Positions 8,816-16,655 of a DNA stretch of 64,000 nucleotides are shown here, piece by piece (position 1 is the stretch's first letter; each line of letters begins with the position of its first letter). Made by a program: the position numbers and the translations under genes. Below the pieces are notes generated by a model that worked only from the letters and a program-made list of their open reading frames with translations, did not search any database and was not told the origin of the DNA. Origin of the DNA: Flavivirga spongiicola (lineage in GTDB: Bacteria > Bacteroidota > Bacteroidia > Flavobacteriales > Flavobacteriaceae); contig NZ_JAUOEO010000001.1 in NCBI RefSeq assembly GCF_030540825.1, positions 3,857,001-3,921,000 on the forward strand, written 5' to 3'.

Positions 8816-8926
8816 TTGTAACTAACGTGTTTATAAGGTTAGTTGCATGTTTTAAGCAACTAATTTAGTAAATACAAACGGAATAAAAACCCCAATCTCC
8901 AACAGGAAGGTTTCGTGTACTATCAA
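8816..8926. repeat. Cassette-type palindromic repeat (site E)
   Basis: The left end, GTAACTAACGTGTTTATAAG (8818-8837), is followed by a perfect 8-bp hairpin, TTAGTTGC (8839-8846) with GCAACTAA (8856-8863). The string GCAACTAATTTAG next to it recurs at 12712-12724 in site H. The right half is diverged and reaches the LysR stop codon at 8927. Confidence 0.7.
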
Positions 8927-9829
8927 TTAATTTTTATGTGGCTTGTTGTCATTCGTTTTTTTCATCTTCTCTATAAATATATTAATCGCTTTCAGATTAC
9001 TATTCTTAAGCTTATAGGAATAAAATAGTTTTTGCTCTGTTGTTTTGGAGAACTTAATAGGAGCTTTAATCAAACTATTGTTTAATGCTTCCTCACACAG
9101 ATGTTTGGGAACTATACTAAATCCACAATTATTCTTTAAAGCTTCTATTATATCTATATACGAAGGTAAAATATATCTTGGAACCATTTTGAAATTAGTA
9201 TTAAAATTGGTCTCCCAAAATTTTTTGATACCCTCTTGGTCGTTGTTAAGAACGAACCAATTTTGTCTTTGTAACCATTGCTTGAACTGACCTTCATTTT
9301 GTTCTATATTTTTTGGAGTATCAATATTATTGGAACTAATTAATTCCAATTCTTCACTCTTTATATATACAAATTGATGGTCGTAAATTGCGTGTTTTTT
9401 TATTCCGACTAACAATTGAATTTTATCCATTTCAAGAGCTTCAATCAAATCTTTTTCATTTCCAAAATGCGTTATGATATACATATCAAAAGCATAAATT
9501 TTATGTATTAATTCTTTCTTGAAAAAATCTGAAGTACAACCAATTGTAATAGCAGAACGCTTTTTTTTGGTTCTTTGATTTGAGTAATATTCTACTTTTT
9601 CTAATTCTTGCAGTGGATTATTAATTTGTGAGTATAAAAATTTCCCATATTCGGTAGGTGCTAATCTTCGCGTCGTTCTTTCAAATAGTTTTTTGCCAAT
9701 ATGACTTTCGAGAGCTGATAAATGTTTACTAACACCTGGTTGAGTCATATTTAATTTTTTAGAAGCTTCTGTTATGTTGTTGCATTCATAAATAGCACTA
9801 AAAGTTCTTAACCACTCTAAATTAATCAT
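8927..9829 (-). CDS. LysR family transcriptional regulator
   Basis: This 300-residue protein has an N-terminal winged helix-turn-helix (about 3-62). The motif NITEASKKLNMTQPGVSKHL followed by ALESHIGKKLFERT is typical of LysR proteins. A substrate-binding effector domain (about 90-290) follows. It is transcribed away from a flavin oxidoreductase gene with 79 bp between start codons, the classic layout in which a LysR regulator controls its divergent neighbour and itself. An AT-rich dyad and two divergent promoter boxes lie in the gap. The inducer is unknown; quinones or electrophiles would fit the neighbour. Confidence 0.9.
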   Translation of the reverse strand: MINLEWLRTFSAIYECNNITEASKKLNMTQPGVSKHLSALESHIGKKLFERTTRRLAPTEYGKFLYSQINNPLQELEKVEYYSNQRTKKKRSAITIGCTSDFFKKELIHKIYAFDMYIITHFGNEKDLIEALEMDKIQLLVGIKKHAIYDHQFVYIKSEELELISSNNIDTPKNIEQNEGQFKQWLQRQNWFVLNNDQEGIKKFWETNFNTNFKMVPRYILPSYIDIIEALKNNCGFSIVPKHLCEEALNNSLIKAPIKFSKTTEQKLFYSYKLKNSNLKAINIFIEKMKKTNDNKPHKN

Positions 9830-9852
9830 AACTTTTGTTATAAATAGGTAAA

Positions 9853-9860
9853 CAAAAATA
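9853..9860 (-). promoter_or_regulatory. Putative -7 box for the LysR gene
   Basis: Read on the minus strand the sequence is TATTTTTG, an exact fit to the Bacteroidota -7 consensus TAnnTTTG, 24 nt before the start codon. No good -33 TTTG is visible at the usual distance, so the call is tentative. Confidence 0.4.
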
Positions 9861-9871
9861 ATTAAAATTAT
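9858..9871. promoter_or_regulatory. AT-rich dyad, possible LysR operator
   Basis: ATAATT (9858-9863) and AATTAT (9866-9871) form a short dyad midway between the divergent LysR and oxidoreductase genes, touching the LysR -7 box. LysR regulators usually bind T-N11-A dyads in such gaps. In AT-rich DNA a dyad of this length can arise by chance. Confidence 0.3.
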
Positions 9872-9885
9872 TAATAAGCTGAGGT

Positions 9886-9893
9886 TATATTTG
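9886..9893 (+). promoter_or_regulatory. Putative -7 box for the oxidoreductase gene
   Basis: TATATTTG is an exact match to TAnnTTTG. It lies 15 nt before the ATG at 9909, so transcripts would have a very short leader. This also argues that the in-frame TTG at 9891 is not the start. Confidence 0.45.
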
Positions 9894-9908
9894 TTGAAAA
9901 ATATAATT

Positions 9909-10529
9909 ATGACAAAAACATTAGTAATAAACTATACGCCTAGAAATGGCTCTTATACAAAAGTCTTATTTGATGAATTTATAGAATTAGCAAAAGGAAA
10001 AACAGACATAAGACATCTTGATTTAGCAGAAACGCCACCAGATTTATTATTAATACAAAATCTAAATTTAATAATGGAATGGAACATGGGGAAAAGAGAT
10101 TTTTCAAAATTGGAACTATCCATTCTTTCTAATCATCATAAGCTTATTGAACAAGTTCTTGCAGCTGATAATATTGTAGTGGCTTTTCCAATTTATAATT
10201 TTACAATGCCAGCAGCTGTGAAAGCTTGGATAGATGCTATTGTTGTTAGTGATAAGACATTTTCTTTTAGCCCTGAAACTGGTTTTGACGGTCTTTGTAA
10301 AGACAAAAAGGCTTTGTCAATTATAGTGAGTGGATTTGATTACAACAATTCAGATGAAGTTAAAGAATATGCCTCATCTACCATTAAGCAAAACTTTGAT
10401 TTTATGGGTATAGCTTCAGAACATATTTCTGCCTTTGGGGTTGACCAAAATAGAGATGAATTAAGCTCAATTCTTGAGAGGGCGAAATTTGAAATAAAAA
10501 CTTTGGTTGATAAGTGGTTTCCAAATTAA
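9909..10529 (+). CDS. NAD(P)H-dependent flavin oxidoreductase (AzoR/flavodoxin-2 family)
   Basis: This 206-residue protein has a flavodoxin-like fold. Residues NYTPRNGSYTKVL near the N-terminus form the FMN phosphate loop region, and the family signature FPIYNFTMPAAVKAWIDAI lies at about 98-116. Such enzymes reduce quinones, azo compounds or nitro compounds with NAD(P)H in the cytoplasm. The ATG at 9909 is chosen because the frame from the TTG at 9891 overlaps the promoter box. The divergent LysR gene probably regulates it. Its stop is followed directly by palindromic site F. Confidence 0.87.
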   Translation: MTKTLVINYTPRNGSYTKVLFDEFIELAKGKTDIRHLDLAETPPDLLLIQNLNLIMEWNMGKRDFSKLELSILSNHHKLIEQVLAADNIVVAFPIYNFTMPAAVKAWIDAIVVSDKTFSFSPETGFDGLCKDKKALSIIVSGFDYNNSDEVKEYASSTIKQNFDFMGIASEHISAFGVDQNRDELSSILERAKFEIKTLVDKWFPN

Positions 10530-10530
10530 A

Positions 10531-10703
10531 ACCAACGTGTATATGTATCTAAAATTGCGGTTTTGTGTACGAGGATTTTTCGAATGAAAATCAAATGTAG
10601 CAAAACCGCAATAACCTTTTTTAAAAATAAAAACTTCTTAAAAAAAAACTTTTGAGTTAAGATTTATTTTTTTGAGAGCTTTGCGCAACAATTATCGTTA
10701 TTG
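10531..10703. repeat. Cassette-type palindromic repeat, most complete hairpin (site F)
   Basis: The left core CCAACGTGTATATG lies 2 nt after a plus-strand stop. A perfect 12-bp inverted repeat follows: ATTGCGGTTTTG (10554-10565) with CAAAACCGCAAT (10601-10612). It encloses a second hairpin (GATTTTTCGAATGAAAATC, 10574-10592). The right end, ATCGTTATTGACAATAG, sits near 10694-10709, 5-10 nt from the stop of the next minus-strand gene. The two flanking genes converge on it, so it might also act as a terminator. Confidence 0.8.
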
Positions 10704-10713
10704 ACAATAGTTT

Positions 10714-11490
10714 TTACATCATTTTTTCTAATATTTCTTTCATCATTTTTGCACCTAAAAAAGCCGTCATATTCTGAAAATCTCTATTAGGGTTATATTC
10801 AACAATATCAGCTCCAATGACTTCAGAATTTATGTTCTGAATTAAATCAATTACTTGTCTTGAAGTTAAACCTCCAGGTTCATGGTGTGAAACTCCGGGA
10901 GCAAATGCGGGGTCAAACCCATCCATATCTAGAGAAATATATAAGGGGTTTTCAAATTTTGGTATTGCTGATAGATTCAAATTTTTCATTTGATGAACTT
11001 CAACATTGAACTTTTCTACTTGTTCTGCTTGGTGTGTGTTTAATGTTCTAATTCCTACTTGAACCAGTTTTACAGCTAATCCATTTTCCATAATTCTAGC
11101 AAATGGACAAGCGTGAGAGTATTTGTCACCTTCAAAATTGTCATATAAATCACAATGTGCATCAATATGAAGAATATCTAATTTGGTGTATTTTTCACAA
11201 TGTGCTTTAATTATTGGAAATGTAATGGAGTGGTCTCCTCCTAAAGTAAAAATCTTTGCTTCTGAATCAAGATGTTTTTTGGTTATTTTTTCGATATCAA
11301 AATAATCTGATATTTCAAAGTCTCCTTTATCTTTAATTTTTGTATTTTCAATAGAGTTTAAATTTTCCGAATACATATTTGCAGAGCCACAATTTAAGGC
11401 TTCTCTAATTAAAGGAGGTGCAAGTTTAGGCCCTTTCTGGTAAGAAGATTTTTCGTCAAACAGAATTCCTTGTATGATTATTTTATTCAT
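10714..11490 (-). CDS. Agmatinase/arginase family ureohydrolase
   Basis: This 258-residue protein has the complete two-metal site of the ureohydrolase fold: GGDHS at 84-88, DAHCD at 110-114, and SLDMDGFDP with Asp188, Asp190 and Asp193. The family hydrolyses guanidino compounds (arginine, agmatine, formiminoglutamate) to urea or a related product. I lean to agmatinase, but the exact substrate cannot be read from the motifs. There is no signal peptide, so it is cytoplasmic. No polyamine or arginine gene is adjacent; it stands alone with the core TTGCCAACG 13 nt before its ATG. Confidence 0.87.
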   Translation of the reverse strand: MNKIIIQGILFDEKSSYQKGPKLAPPLIREALNCGSANMYSENLNSIENTKIKDKGDFEISDYFDIEKITKKHLDSEAKIFTLGGDHSITFPIIKAHCEKYTKLDILHIDAHCDLYDNFEGDKYSHACPFARIMENGLAVKLVQVGIRTLNTHQAEQVEKFNVEVHQMKNLNLSAIPKFENPLYISLDMDGFDPAFAPGVSHHEPGGLTSRQVIDLIQNINSEVIGADIVEYNPNRDFQNMTAFLGAKMMKEILEKMM

Positions 11491-11500
11491 TTTTTATAAT

Positions 11501-11517
11501 TATTGCCAACGACGATC
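11501..11517. repeat. Cassette-type repeat, one end only (site G)
   Basis: TTGCCAACG (11503-11511) is the exact family core, placed 13 nt before the agmatinase start. Instead of the rest of the palindrome, the stop codon of a truncated coding fragment follows immediately at 11518-11520. Confidence 0.6.
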
Positions 11518-11688
11518 TTATTTATGAAAGTTCGAAGTGCTGTCTGATATTCTGCTTTCCGTGATTGCTTTGGATACGATTTCCATTGATTCCATCAAGT
11601 TTATGTTTTCCTTTTTGAGTGCATATCTGGTTAGAGAGTCGGTTGCTTTTAAAATCAGTCTGGCGTTGTTTGGTAATTTGAGGTTTCC
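11518..11688 (-). pseudogene. Orphan C-terminal coding fragment
   Basis: About 56 residues read without interruption: GNLKLPNNARLILKATDSLT, then RYALKKENINLM, ending in RISDSTSNFHK and a stop at 11518. The composition looks like a real protein end rather than chance. The fragment lies in the same frame as the gene ending at 11698, separated from it only by TAA, two codons and TAG. It could be the severed tail of another protein or the former tail of the upstream gene. I do not recognise the family, and there is no proper start codon at its beginning. Confidence 0.4.
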
Positions 11689-11697
11689 CTATTTGTT

Positions 11698-12624
11698 TTA
11701 TTTCTTGAAAAAATTTAAATACTCGTCAGTCGGAACCCCATCCAAGTTTTCAATGACAATTTCTTCTCCAGATATTAAGGTCATAAAAAATGTAACAGTC
11801 CACCAACCTTTAGATGAGTATGATTGAATATCTTTTAAGCTGATAACTTGGTTTTTTATTGGAAAAAATATATTTTTATTTGTCATTACATAGGCATTTG
11901 CCATAGAGGTAATTAAAAACTCATCATCTTCAAATTTGTGAATTTTAACAAAATCTTCAATTAATTTCTTATCCTTATCTGTAAACCCCCTATAAAACCC
12001 CTCAAAACTAAATTTTTTAGCTACTAACTCACAATATTTTTTATCCAACTTTTCAAGCTTCCCTGAAAGCCATGTGTTGTAATTTAAGGCTATCATATTC
12101 TTTATTGAACTTTCAAAATTAAGAGTAACTGGCATCCCTATATTAGAAGGATCGGGATCAATTATATCTCCATCCATATCATTTATCTCGACAGCATATT
12201 TTCTTGTTCTCTTTTCTAATTCACGCCCCAATTCAATCAAATTATTCCTGCCGATAAGTGTAGGTATTCCTATTTCAATATTTTTATTTTTCGACTGAAT
12301 AAAAATTGCTGGATCAAACCCTACTGCTGGCTGAAAAGTAATGGTGCTAATTTCATTCCAAAATAATTTAGCCGAACCAATTGATATACTATCCTCATCA
12401 ACACAAACAATTTGTTTAAGACCCGTAGAAAGTTTGATTAACTCTGTAATTCCATAGTATAACAATACCAAAGATGCAATTGAACCTATAACTATTCCAG
12501 CTTTATAGGAAACAGTTTTTTCAATAAAAACCCAGTAAGGGACAATCACAGCTAAGAATAATATTGCTAAAGCTTTTATCGAACTAATTACAAACCAAAA
12601 TCGGCCAACTTTATATTCCTTCAT
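11698..12624 (-). CDS. Membrane protein with PH-like domains
   Basis: This 308-residue protein has two N-terminal helices (about 12-32 and 42-64), followed by a bacterial PH-like domain (about 70-150; ISIGSAKLFWNEISTITFQP). A second half ends in a similar strand-rich unit (MTNKNIFFPIKNQVISLKDI and on). I do not recognise a named family; PH-like proteins of this layout are usually uncharacterised inner-membrane proteins. Its upstream neighbour is palindromic site H, 59 nt before the ATG. Downstream, an in-frame coding fragment follows two stop codons. Confidence 0.75.
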   Translation of the reverse strand: MKEYKVGRFWFVISSIKALAILFLAVIVPYWVFIEKTVSYKAGIVIGSIASLVLLYYGITELIKLSTGLKQIVCVDEDSISIGSAKLFWNEISTITFQPAVGFDPAIFIQSKNKNIEIGIPTLIGRNNLIELGRELEKRTRKYAVEINDMDGDIIDPDPSNIGMPVTLNFESSIKNMIALNYNTWLSGKLEKLDKKYCELVAKKFSFEGFYRGFTDKDKKLIEDFVKIHKFEDDEFLITSMANAYVMTNKNIFFPIKNQVISLKDIQSYSSKGWWTVTFFMTLISGEEIVIENLDGVPTDEYLNFFKK

Positions 12625-12682
12625 AACTATTTATTTATAACAAAACTGTTAAATTCTTGAGTACGCATAATTTTTCTCAAAT

Positions 12683-12815
12683 GTTGGGTAACGGTTTGTT
12701 GCGATTGTTTCGCAACTAATTTAGCAAAAGAAAACTGAACATTAGGAAAATCCGAAGGGTTTTCCAAGTATCACAGACCTAAGCAATTAATTATACACGT
12801 CTTTGTTGGCAACGA
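12683..12815. repeat. Cassette-type palindromic repeat (site H)
   Basis: Two hairpins are visible: GTTGCGA (12698-12704) with TCGCAAC (12710-12716), and GGAAAA (12745-12750) with TTTTCC (12760-12765). The left end GTTGGGTAACGG and the right end TATACACGTCTTTGTTGGCA bracket the copy. The stop codon of the methyltransferase gene begins at 12816-12818, 1-2 nt from the right end. The right half matches the half copy at 414-473. Confidence 0.8.
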
Positions 12816-13640
12816 TTATTTCTTATATACTCCACTTTTAAGTTCCAGTTCACCAGTTTTTAAATGGGTTAGAAGATTCATTAGTTTTGTTTTTGTTGTA
12901 TCACCCATTAGGACGTTCAGTCCCATTTTAGGTGGCCCTAATTCTTTCAGTCTAGCAACAAGGGCATCAAAAAAATCAATACCTGCTTGCGTTTGATTTG
13001 TGGACTGTTCTTTTGTTAAACCAAACTCTTTCAAAAAACTATCCATTTCGTCCGCTTTGAATAGGAAACTAAGATTAGCATTACTAGCCCAAGGCATTGG
13101 GTAATTAACATTTCCATTTCCTTTTTTTAAGATATCATAATAAAGAAAATGTCCGCCTTTCCTCAATACTCTATTTATTTCTGAATAAAACTTTTTCTTA
13201 TCAGGAATATTCATTTGAACGTGTTGTGTCCAGACAACATCAAAGGTGTTATCCTCAAACGGTAGTTCAGTAGCGTCTCCTTGTATAAAAGTTGTTTTAT
13301 TATTTAAATTTACGAGTTTAGATAGTTTGTTGGCTGTTCGTACATATTCGTTACTAAGATCTATTCCTGTAGTCTGACAATTATATTCATCTACAAGCAT
13401 TCTACAAGGCCCACCTAATCCACAACCTACATCTAAAACATTGAGTCCATTTAAATCAATACTATTGGCAAGTTCTTTTGATACAGCTGCTCCACGTACA
13501 TGAAACTCATCAGCACCTGCAATGTCAGACCTTTTTACATTATCTAGGGCAATATTTTGTTCTTTAAGACGATTGATGATATCCTCATAAAGTCCTTCTT
13601 TGAGGTAATGATTCTCGATGTTTCTGTTTAAACTTTCCAT
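12816..13640 (-). CDS. Class I methyltransferase, glycine/sarcosine-type
   Basis: This 274-residue protein has motif I NVLDVGCGLGGPCR at 67-80, the acidic TTGIDLSNEYV, FIQGDATELPFEDNTFDVVW, and QMNIPDKKKFYSEINRVL. The CGLGGPCR form and HVQMNIPD resemble sarcosine/dimethylglycine and related small-molecule N-methyltransferases. The substrate is not certain, and no osmolyte genes are adjacent. It is cytoplasmic. Site I with GCCAACG lies about 20 nt upstream of its ATG and site H abuts its stop, so it is the clearest gene bounded by two copies of the repeat. Confidence 0.85.
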   Translation of the reverse strand: MESLNRNIENHYLKEGLYEDIINRLKEQNIALDNVKRSDIAGADEFHVRGAAVSKELANSIDLNGLNVLDVGCGLGGPCRMLVDEYNCQTTGIDLSNEYVRTANKLSKLVNLNNKTTFIQGDATELPFEDNTFDVVWTQHVQMNIPDKKKFYSEINRVLRKGGHFLYYDILKKGNGNVNYPMPWASNANLSFLFKADEMDSFLKEFGLTKEQSTNQTQAGIDFFDALVARLKELGPPKMGLNVLMGDTTKTKLMNLLTHLKTGELELKSGVYKK

Positions 13641-13658
13641 TTTATTGGATTTTAATTG

Positions 13659-13760
13659 TAGCCAACGATTGGTATATAGAAAGTTGCAAAGTTTCAGTAC
13701 AAGGATTTTCCGAAGAGAAATCAGAAGCCAGCAAACAAAGCAACTAACATTGGTTAAGCT
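13659..13760. repeat. Cassette-type palindromic repeat (site I)
   Basis: The core GCCAACGATTGGTATATAG (13661-13679) is followed by nested arms: AGTTGC (13682-13687) with GCAACT (13740-13745), and GATTT (13704-13708) with AAATC (13718-13722). The inner part GGATTTTCCGAA resembles GGATTTTTCGAA of site F. The right end, CATTGGTTAAGC, is near 13748-13759. This is the last copy before core genes begin at 14.2 kb. Confidence 0.75.
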
Positions 13761-14178
13761 AAAAGTAGGAATTTTTTATATACAACTTAATTTTGTCATT
13801 CATTAAATTTAACTAATAATCAGAAAGAACAAAAGATATCAATAAGATTAGTATATATGGTGAAGCTTTAGACTTCGACAACACCAGCTAATTCTTTTAC
13901 TACTTAAACTTCGTTCGGTTCTATAAGGTCTAGGTCTTGTTTTCAAGTTGTTGAAATGTGGTTTCTTGATATTTTCTCAATTGATGCAGTTTCTGCTAAT
14001 TGCATACCTCGAATTAATTCTGTCTTAAGAATATCTAGTACCATTTCAATACCTTGTTGTCCAAGAACTAAAGCTTTAAAGCAGATATAATATGCTATTA
14101 ACAATTTAAAAAAACATTTTGACAGGATTATCTTTTAAGCTTATGTCGATGGAAGATTATAGATGATTGATTTTTATT
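13761..14178. other. Gene-poor junction between accessory and core regions
   Basis: Apart from the oxidase remnant, this 418-bp stretch contains short broken frames only. It marks the border between the repeat-separated accessory genes and the housekeeping genes starting at 14179. I see no tRNA, integrase or direct repeat that would define an island end. Confidence 0.5.
13943..14090 (-). pseudogene. Remnant of an FMN-dependent alpha-hydroxy-acid oxidase
   Basis: About 45 residues read as CFKALVLGQQGIEMVLDIL, then KTELIRGMQLAETASIEKIS, ending RNHISTT before a stop at 13943. This matches the C-terminus of lactate/glycolate oxidases (FKALALGA ... GxxGVEKVLDILKxEL ... MALxGxxSI). The usual segment between LALGA and the GGxxGV loop is absent, so there is also an internal deletion. 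The start and the catalytic core are missing, so it is non-functional. It lies between site I and the first core gene. Confidence 0.6.
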
Positions 14179-15360
14179 TTAATCTAATTTTGAAGTCACC
14201 AATATGATTTTATTATCATCCATATCAGTAGTAAAAAATAAGTACAGTTCACCACCGTCTCTAACATTAAATTTTTTTCGAATTTGTTGAACCGTTTCAG
14301 GAAAATTGCGGACTGTAATATTTGCTTTGGAGATACCAAGTTTTTTTAATTCCTTTTTATTATAAAGTGCCATGCTTTCAATTTTAAAAGATCTGCCGGG
14401 AAAATCAATTAAAGAATGGCTCGTATATAAATGCGAATGCTTATGAAGTTTATAAACGTTTAGTTGATTACTTATAGAATGAAATGCACCAGCCTTTAAA
14501 ATGGCACTATTTGGCTCATAAAGATAGGTGAGGGGGGTGTGGTATTTTGATTCTGATTTTTTTTCATTGGCTATTGAAAAACTAAAGGATACTTTTGCTT
14601 CTTTTTTAATGTTTACTGTTTCAATAGATATATCCCCTTTAAAATTATTTTCCAAAACCCAAAGTAACTCTTTTACTTCATTATTTACAGCAACGATATG
14701 AATTGTTTTTACATGTTTTAATTCATTGATTCCCACCGATAAATCAAGTAAAGGAGATGTTTTAATCATGATGTTTTTTGAGTGCGCAAAAAGCAAATCA
14801 ATATGTTCTGGGACATTAGGAAGACAATCTTTTAGAAAGAAGACCTTTCCTTTGCTATCATGTCTTCTGGAAGGATCTATATATATCCAATTAAATTGTT
14901 TTTCAGAAGCTTTTAAATAGTCTATACCATCAATGTTTTGGAAATCTATATTATCTATGCCCAGTTGTTTGTAATTGTGAGTTACAATTTTTGATAGATT
15001 TTCATTGATTTCGCAATGAGTCGCTGTTTTAAATACTTTTGAAAAATAAGAGCAATCTACCCCAAAGCCACCTGTTAAATCTATAATAGATACGCCGCTA
15101 ATTAAACTAGCTTTGTATTTGGCTGTTACTTCTGAAGACGTTTGCTCAATATTTAACTTACTTGGGTAATAGATTTTTTTACAACTAAACCACGTTGGTA
15201 ACTTCTTTTCGCAGCGTTTTTTAGCCTCAATTTGTTCAATAACTTCTTTGGCTTCAACTGAAGGGAAAGACATGCCTTTTAGAAGTAATGCCATCACATC
15301 AGAATTTAAATGACTATTTATAAATTCTTGCATTTCAGTATTTAAAATAGAGGTGTTCAA
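14179..15360 (-). CDS. THUMP-like domain class I methyltransferase
   Basis: This 393-residue protein has SAM motif I IIDLTGGFGVDCSYFS at about 92-107 and the catalytic-type motif IYIDPSRRHDSKGKV (about 159-173), where IDPSRR replaces the DPPY of related RNA methylases. The C-terminal third matches the THUMP-like end, with the segments ITVRNFPETVQQIRKKF and DGGELYLFF. Members are widespread in Bacteroidota and are probably RNA-modifying enzymes. The start at 15360 lies 6 nt after the stop of the AI-2E transporter gene, so the two are likely one transcript. Confidence 0.85.
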   Translation of the reverse strand: MNTSILNTEMQEFINSHLNSDVMALLLKGMSFPSVEAKEVIEQIEAKKRCEKKLPTWFSCKKIYYPSKLNIEQTSSEVTAKYKASLISGVSIIDLTGGFGVDCSYFSKVFKTATHCEINENLSKIVTHNYKQLGIDNIDFQNIDGIDYLKASEKQFNWIYIDPSRRHDSKGKVFFLKDCLPNVPEHIDLLFAHSKNIMIKTSPLLDLSVGINELKHVKTIHIVAVNNEVKELLWVLENNFKGDISIETVNIKKEAKVSFSFSIANEKKSESKYHTPLTYLYEPNSAILKAGAFHSISNQLNVYKLHKHSHLYTSHSLIDFPGRSFKIESMALYNKKELKKLGISKANITVRNFPETVQQIRKKFNVRDGGELYLFFTTDMDDNKIILVTSKLD

Positions 15361-15366
15361 ATAGTA

Positions 15367-16455
15367 TTATAAGTCTTTAGTGAGCTTTTTTACAATCTTA
15401 TTTTCAGATAAGAACTCTTTTAAAATCACTTTTATGGCGGTATATGCAGGGACAGCGATTATTAAACCAATAACACCAAATAAAATACCGGTGATTAAAA
15501 TCACTAAGAATATTTCTAAAGGGTGTGACTTTACACTTTTTGAAAATATGATAGGCTGACTTCCAAAATTATCAACTAACTGTCCGATAGCAAATACAAT
15601 AAAGACCCAGAATGTTTTTGGTAAAATAACCTCACTAAAAGACTCACCAAGATTACTGGTCATGGTCAATGTTATCATTAATAAGGCACCAACTAAAGGT
15701 CCAACATAGGGGATAAGGTTTAATAAGGCGCATAAAAATGCTATAACGATGGCGTTCTCAACACCAATAATAAGCAAACCGATGGTATAGATAATAAATA
15801 AGATCAATATTTGAAAAATGAGCCCTACAAAGTATCTAGAAAGTAAATCTTTAATTTTATTTGATGAGTTTTTCCAACGTGATTCTTTGTTGTCTGGTAT
15901 AAAGGTTAGGAGACCATTTTCGAATAACCGACTATCTTTTAAAAAGAAAAATGAAATAAAAAGCACGGAAAACAATCCAATGCTAAAGCTCCCTAAACCA
16001 CTAACTACCGAGTTTAAAAAGTTAGGAATCAATGAATAATCTATTTTAGATAAAAGGTTAGATTCTTTGATAGACTGTTCTAAATCTATTTGATGCAAAT
16101 TGAAATAGCTAATAATCTCCGCATATAAATTTTCAATATTAACCTGTAACTCATCAATATTTAATAGTGATAAATTTTGTCCTTGTTTTATAACCAAAGG
16201 AATAAATAAACCAACTAAGCCTAAAAACAAACCTAAAAGAACCACCATAGTGACTATGACGGCCACGGTGTTTTTAAATTTTAATCGACGTTCTAAAAAT
16301 AGAACGATAGGCCTTCCAATTAATGAAATAACTGCAGCAATGGCTATATAACCAATAACCGATTGTATTTGATATAAAAAGTATAGTACTAAGGCAATGC
16401 CTAAAATAATAGCTATAGCTCTTAAAATACCATTAGAAATTGTATTAGAATTCAT
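15367..16455 (-). CDS. AI-2E family transporter
   Basis: This 362-residue inner-membrane protein has about eight helices, including the N-terminal pair (about 9-30 and 30-52). A soluble stretch (about 80-150; LNIDELQVNIENLYAEIISY) and the conserved block FLCALLNLIPYVGPLVGALL follow, with FGVIGLIIAVPAYTAIKVIL at the end. These are hallmarks of the AI-2E/PerM family. Members export AI-2 or act in ion exchange, so the real cargo is open. It is probably co-transcribed with the methyltransferase gene 6 nt downstream. Confidence 0.88.
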   Translation of the reverse strand: MNSNTISNGILRAIAIILGIALVLYFLYQIQSVIGYIAIAAVISLIGRPIVLFLERRLKFKNTVAVIVTMVVLLGLFLGLVGLFIPLVIKQGQNLSLLNIDELQVNIENLYAEIISYFNLHQIDLEQSIKESNLLSKIDYSLIPNFLNSVVSGLGSFSIGLFSVLFISFFFLKDSRLFENGLLTFIPDNKESRWKNSSNKIKDLLSRYFVGLIFQILILFIIYTIGLLIIGVENAIVIAFLCALLNLIPYVGPLVGALLMITLTMTSNLGESFSEVILPKTFWVFIVFAIGQLVDNFGSQPIIFSKSVKSHPLEIFLVILITGILFGVIGLIIAVPAYTAIKVILKEFLSENKIVKKLTKDL

Positions 16456-16497
16456 AGAAATATATTCATTTAGTAAATATAGTATTATTTGTCATTG

Positions 16498-16655
16498 AAC
16501 TCATCTTGACTTTTTGTTTTTAACCGAAAATGAGATAAAATTTGTTCAGATGAGACCATTTTTGAAAGGCATAGCATCGCTAAGCCTAAAAAAAGTAACG
16601 AAATATGGGCGAATTTTAGCCGTTTTTTAGGAAATAGAAAAAGTCAAGATGAGTT
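16498..16655. mobile_element. MITE-like inverted-repeat element
   Basis: The perfect terminal inverted repeats are AACTCATCTTGACTTTTT (16498-16515) and its complement at 16638-16655. Both ends are flanked by CATTG (16493-16497 and 16656-16660), a plausible 5-bp target duplication. The 122-bp interior has no gene. The duplication extends the inverted repeat by chance to TGA/TCA. It sits upstream of the AI-2E transporter gene and downstream of the SpoU methylase gene. Confidence 0.6.

Noticed and set aside
11537..11827. 96-codon open frame on the plus strand
   Set aside because: It lies opposite the end of the PH-like protein gene and an orphan coding fragment, and its composition is that of a reverse-strand shadow.
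414..13760. Classical integron with attC sites
   Set aside because: The ends read CGTTGGC/GCCAACG and do not satisfy the GTTRRRY/RYYYAAC core, and no IntI-like gene is in the window. Only a cassette-like arrangement is claimed.
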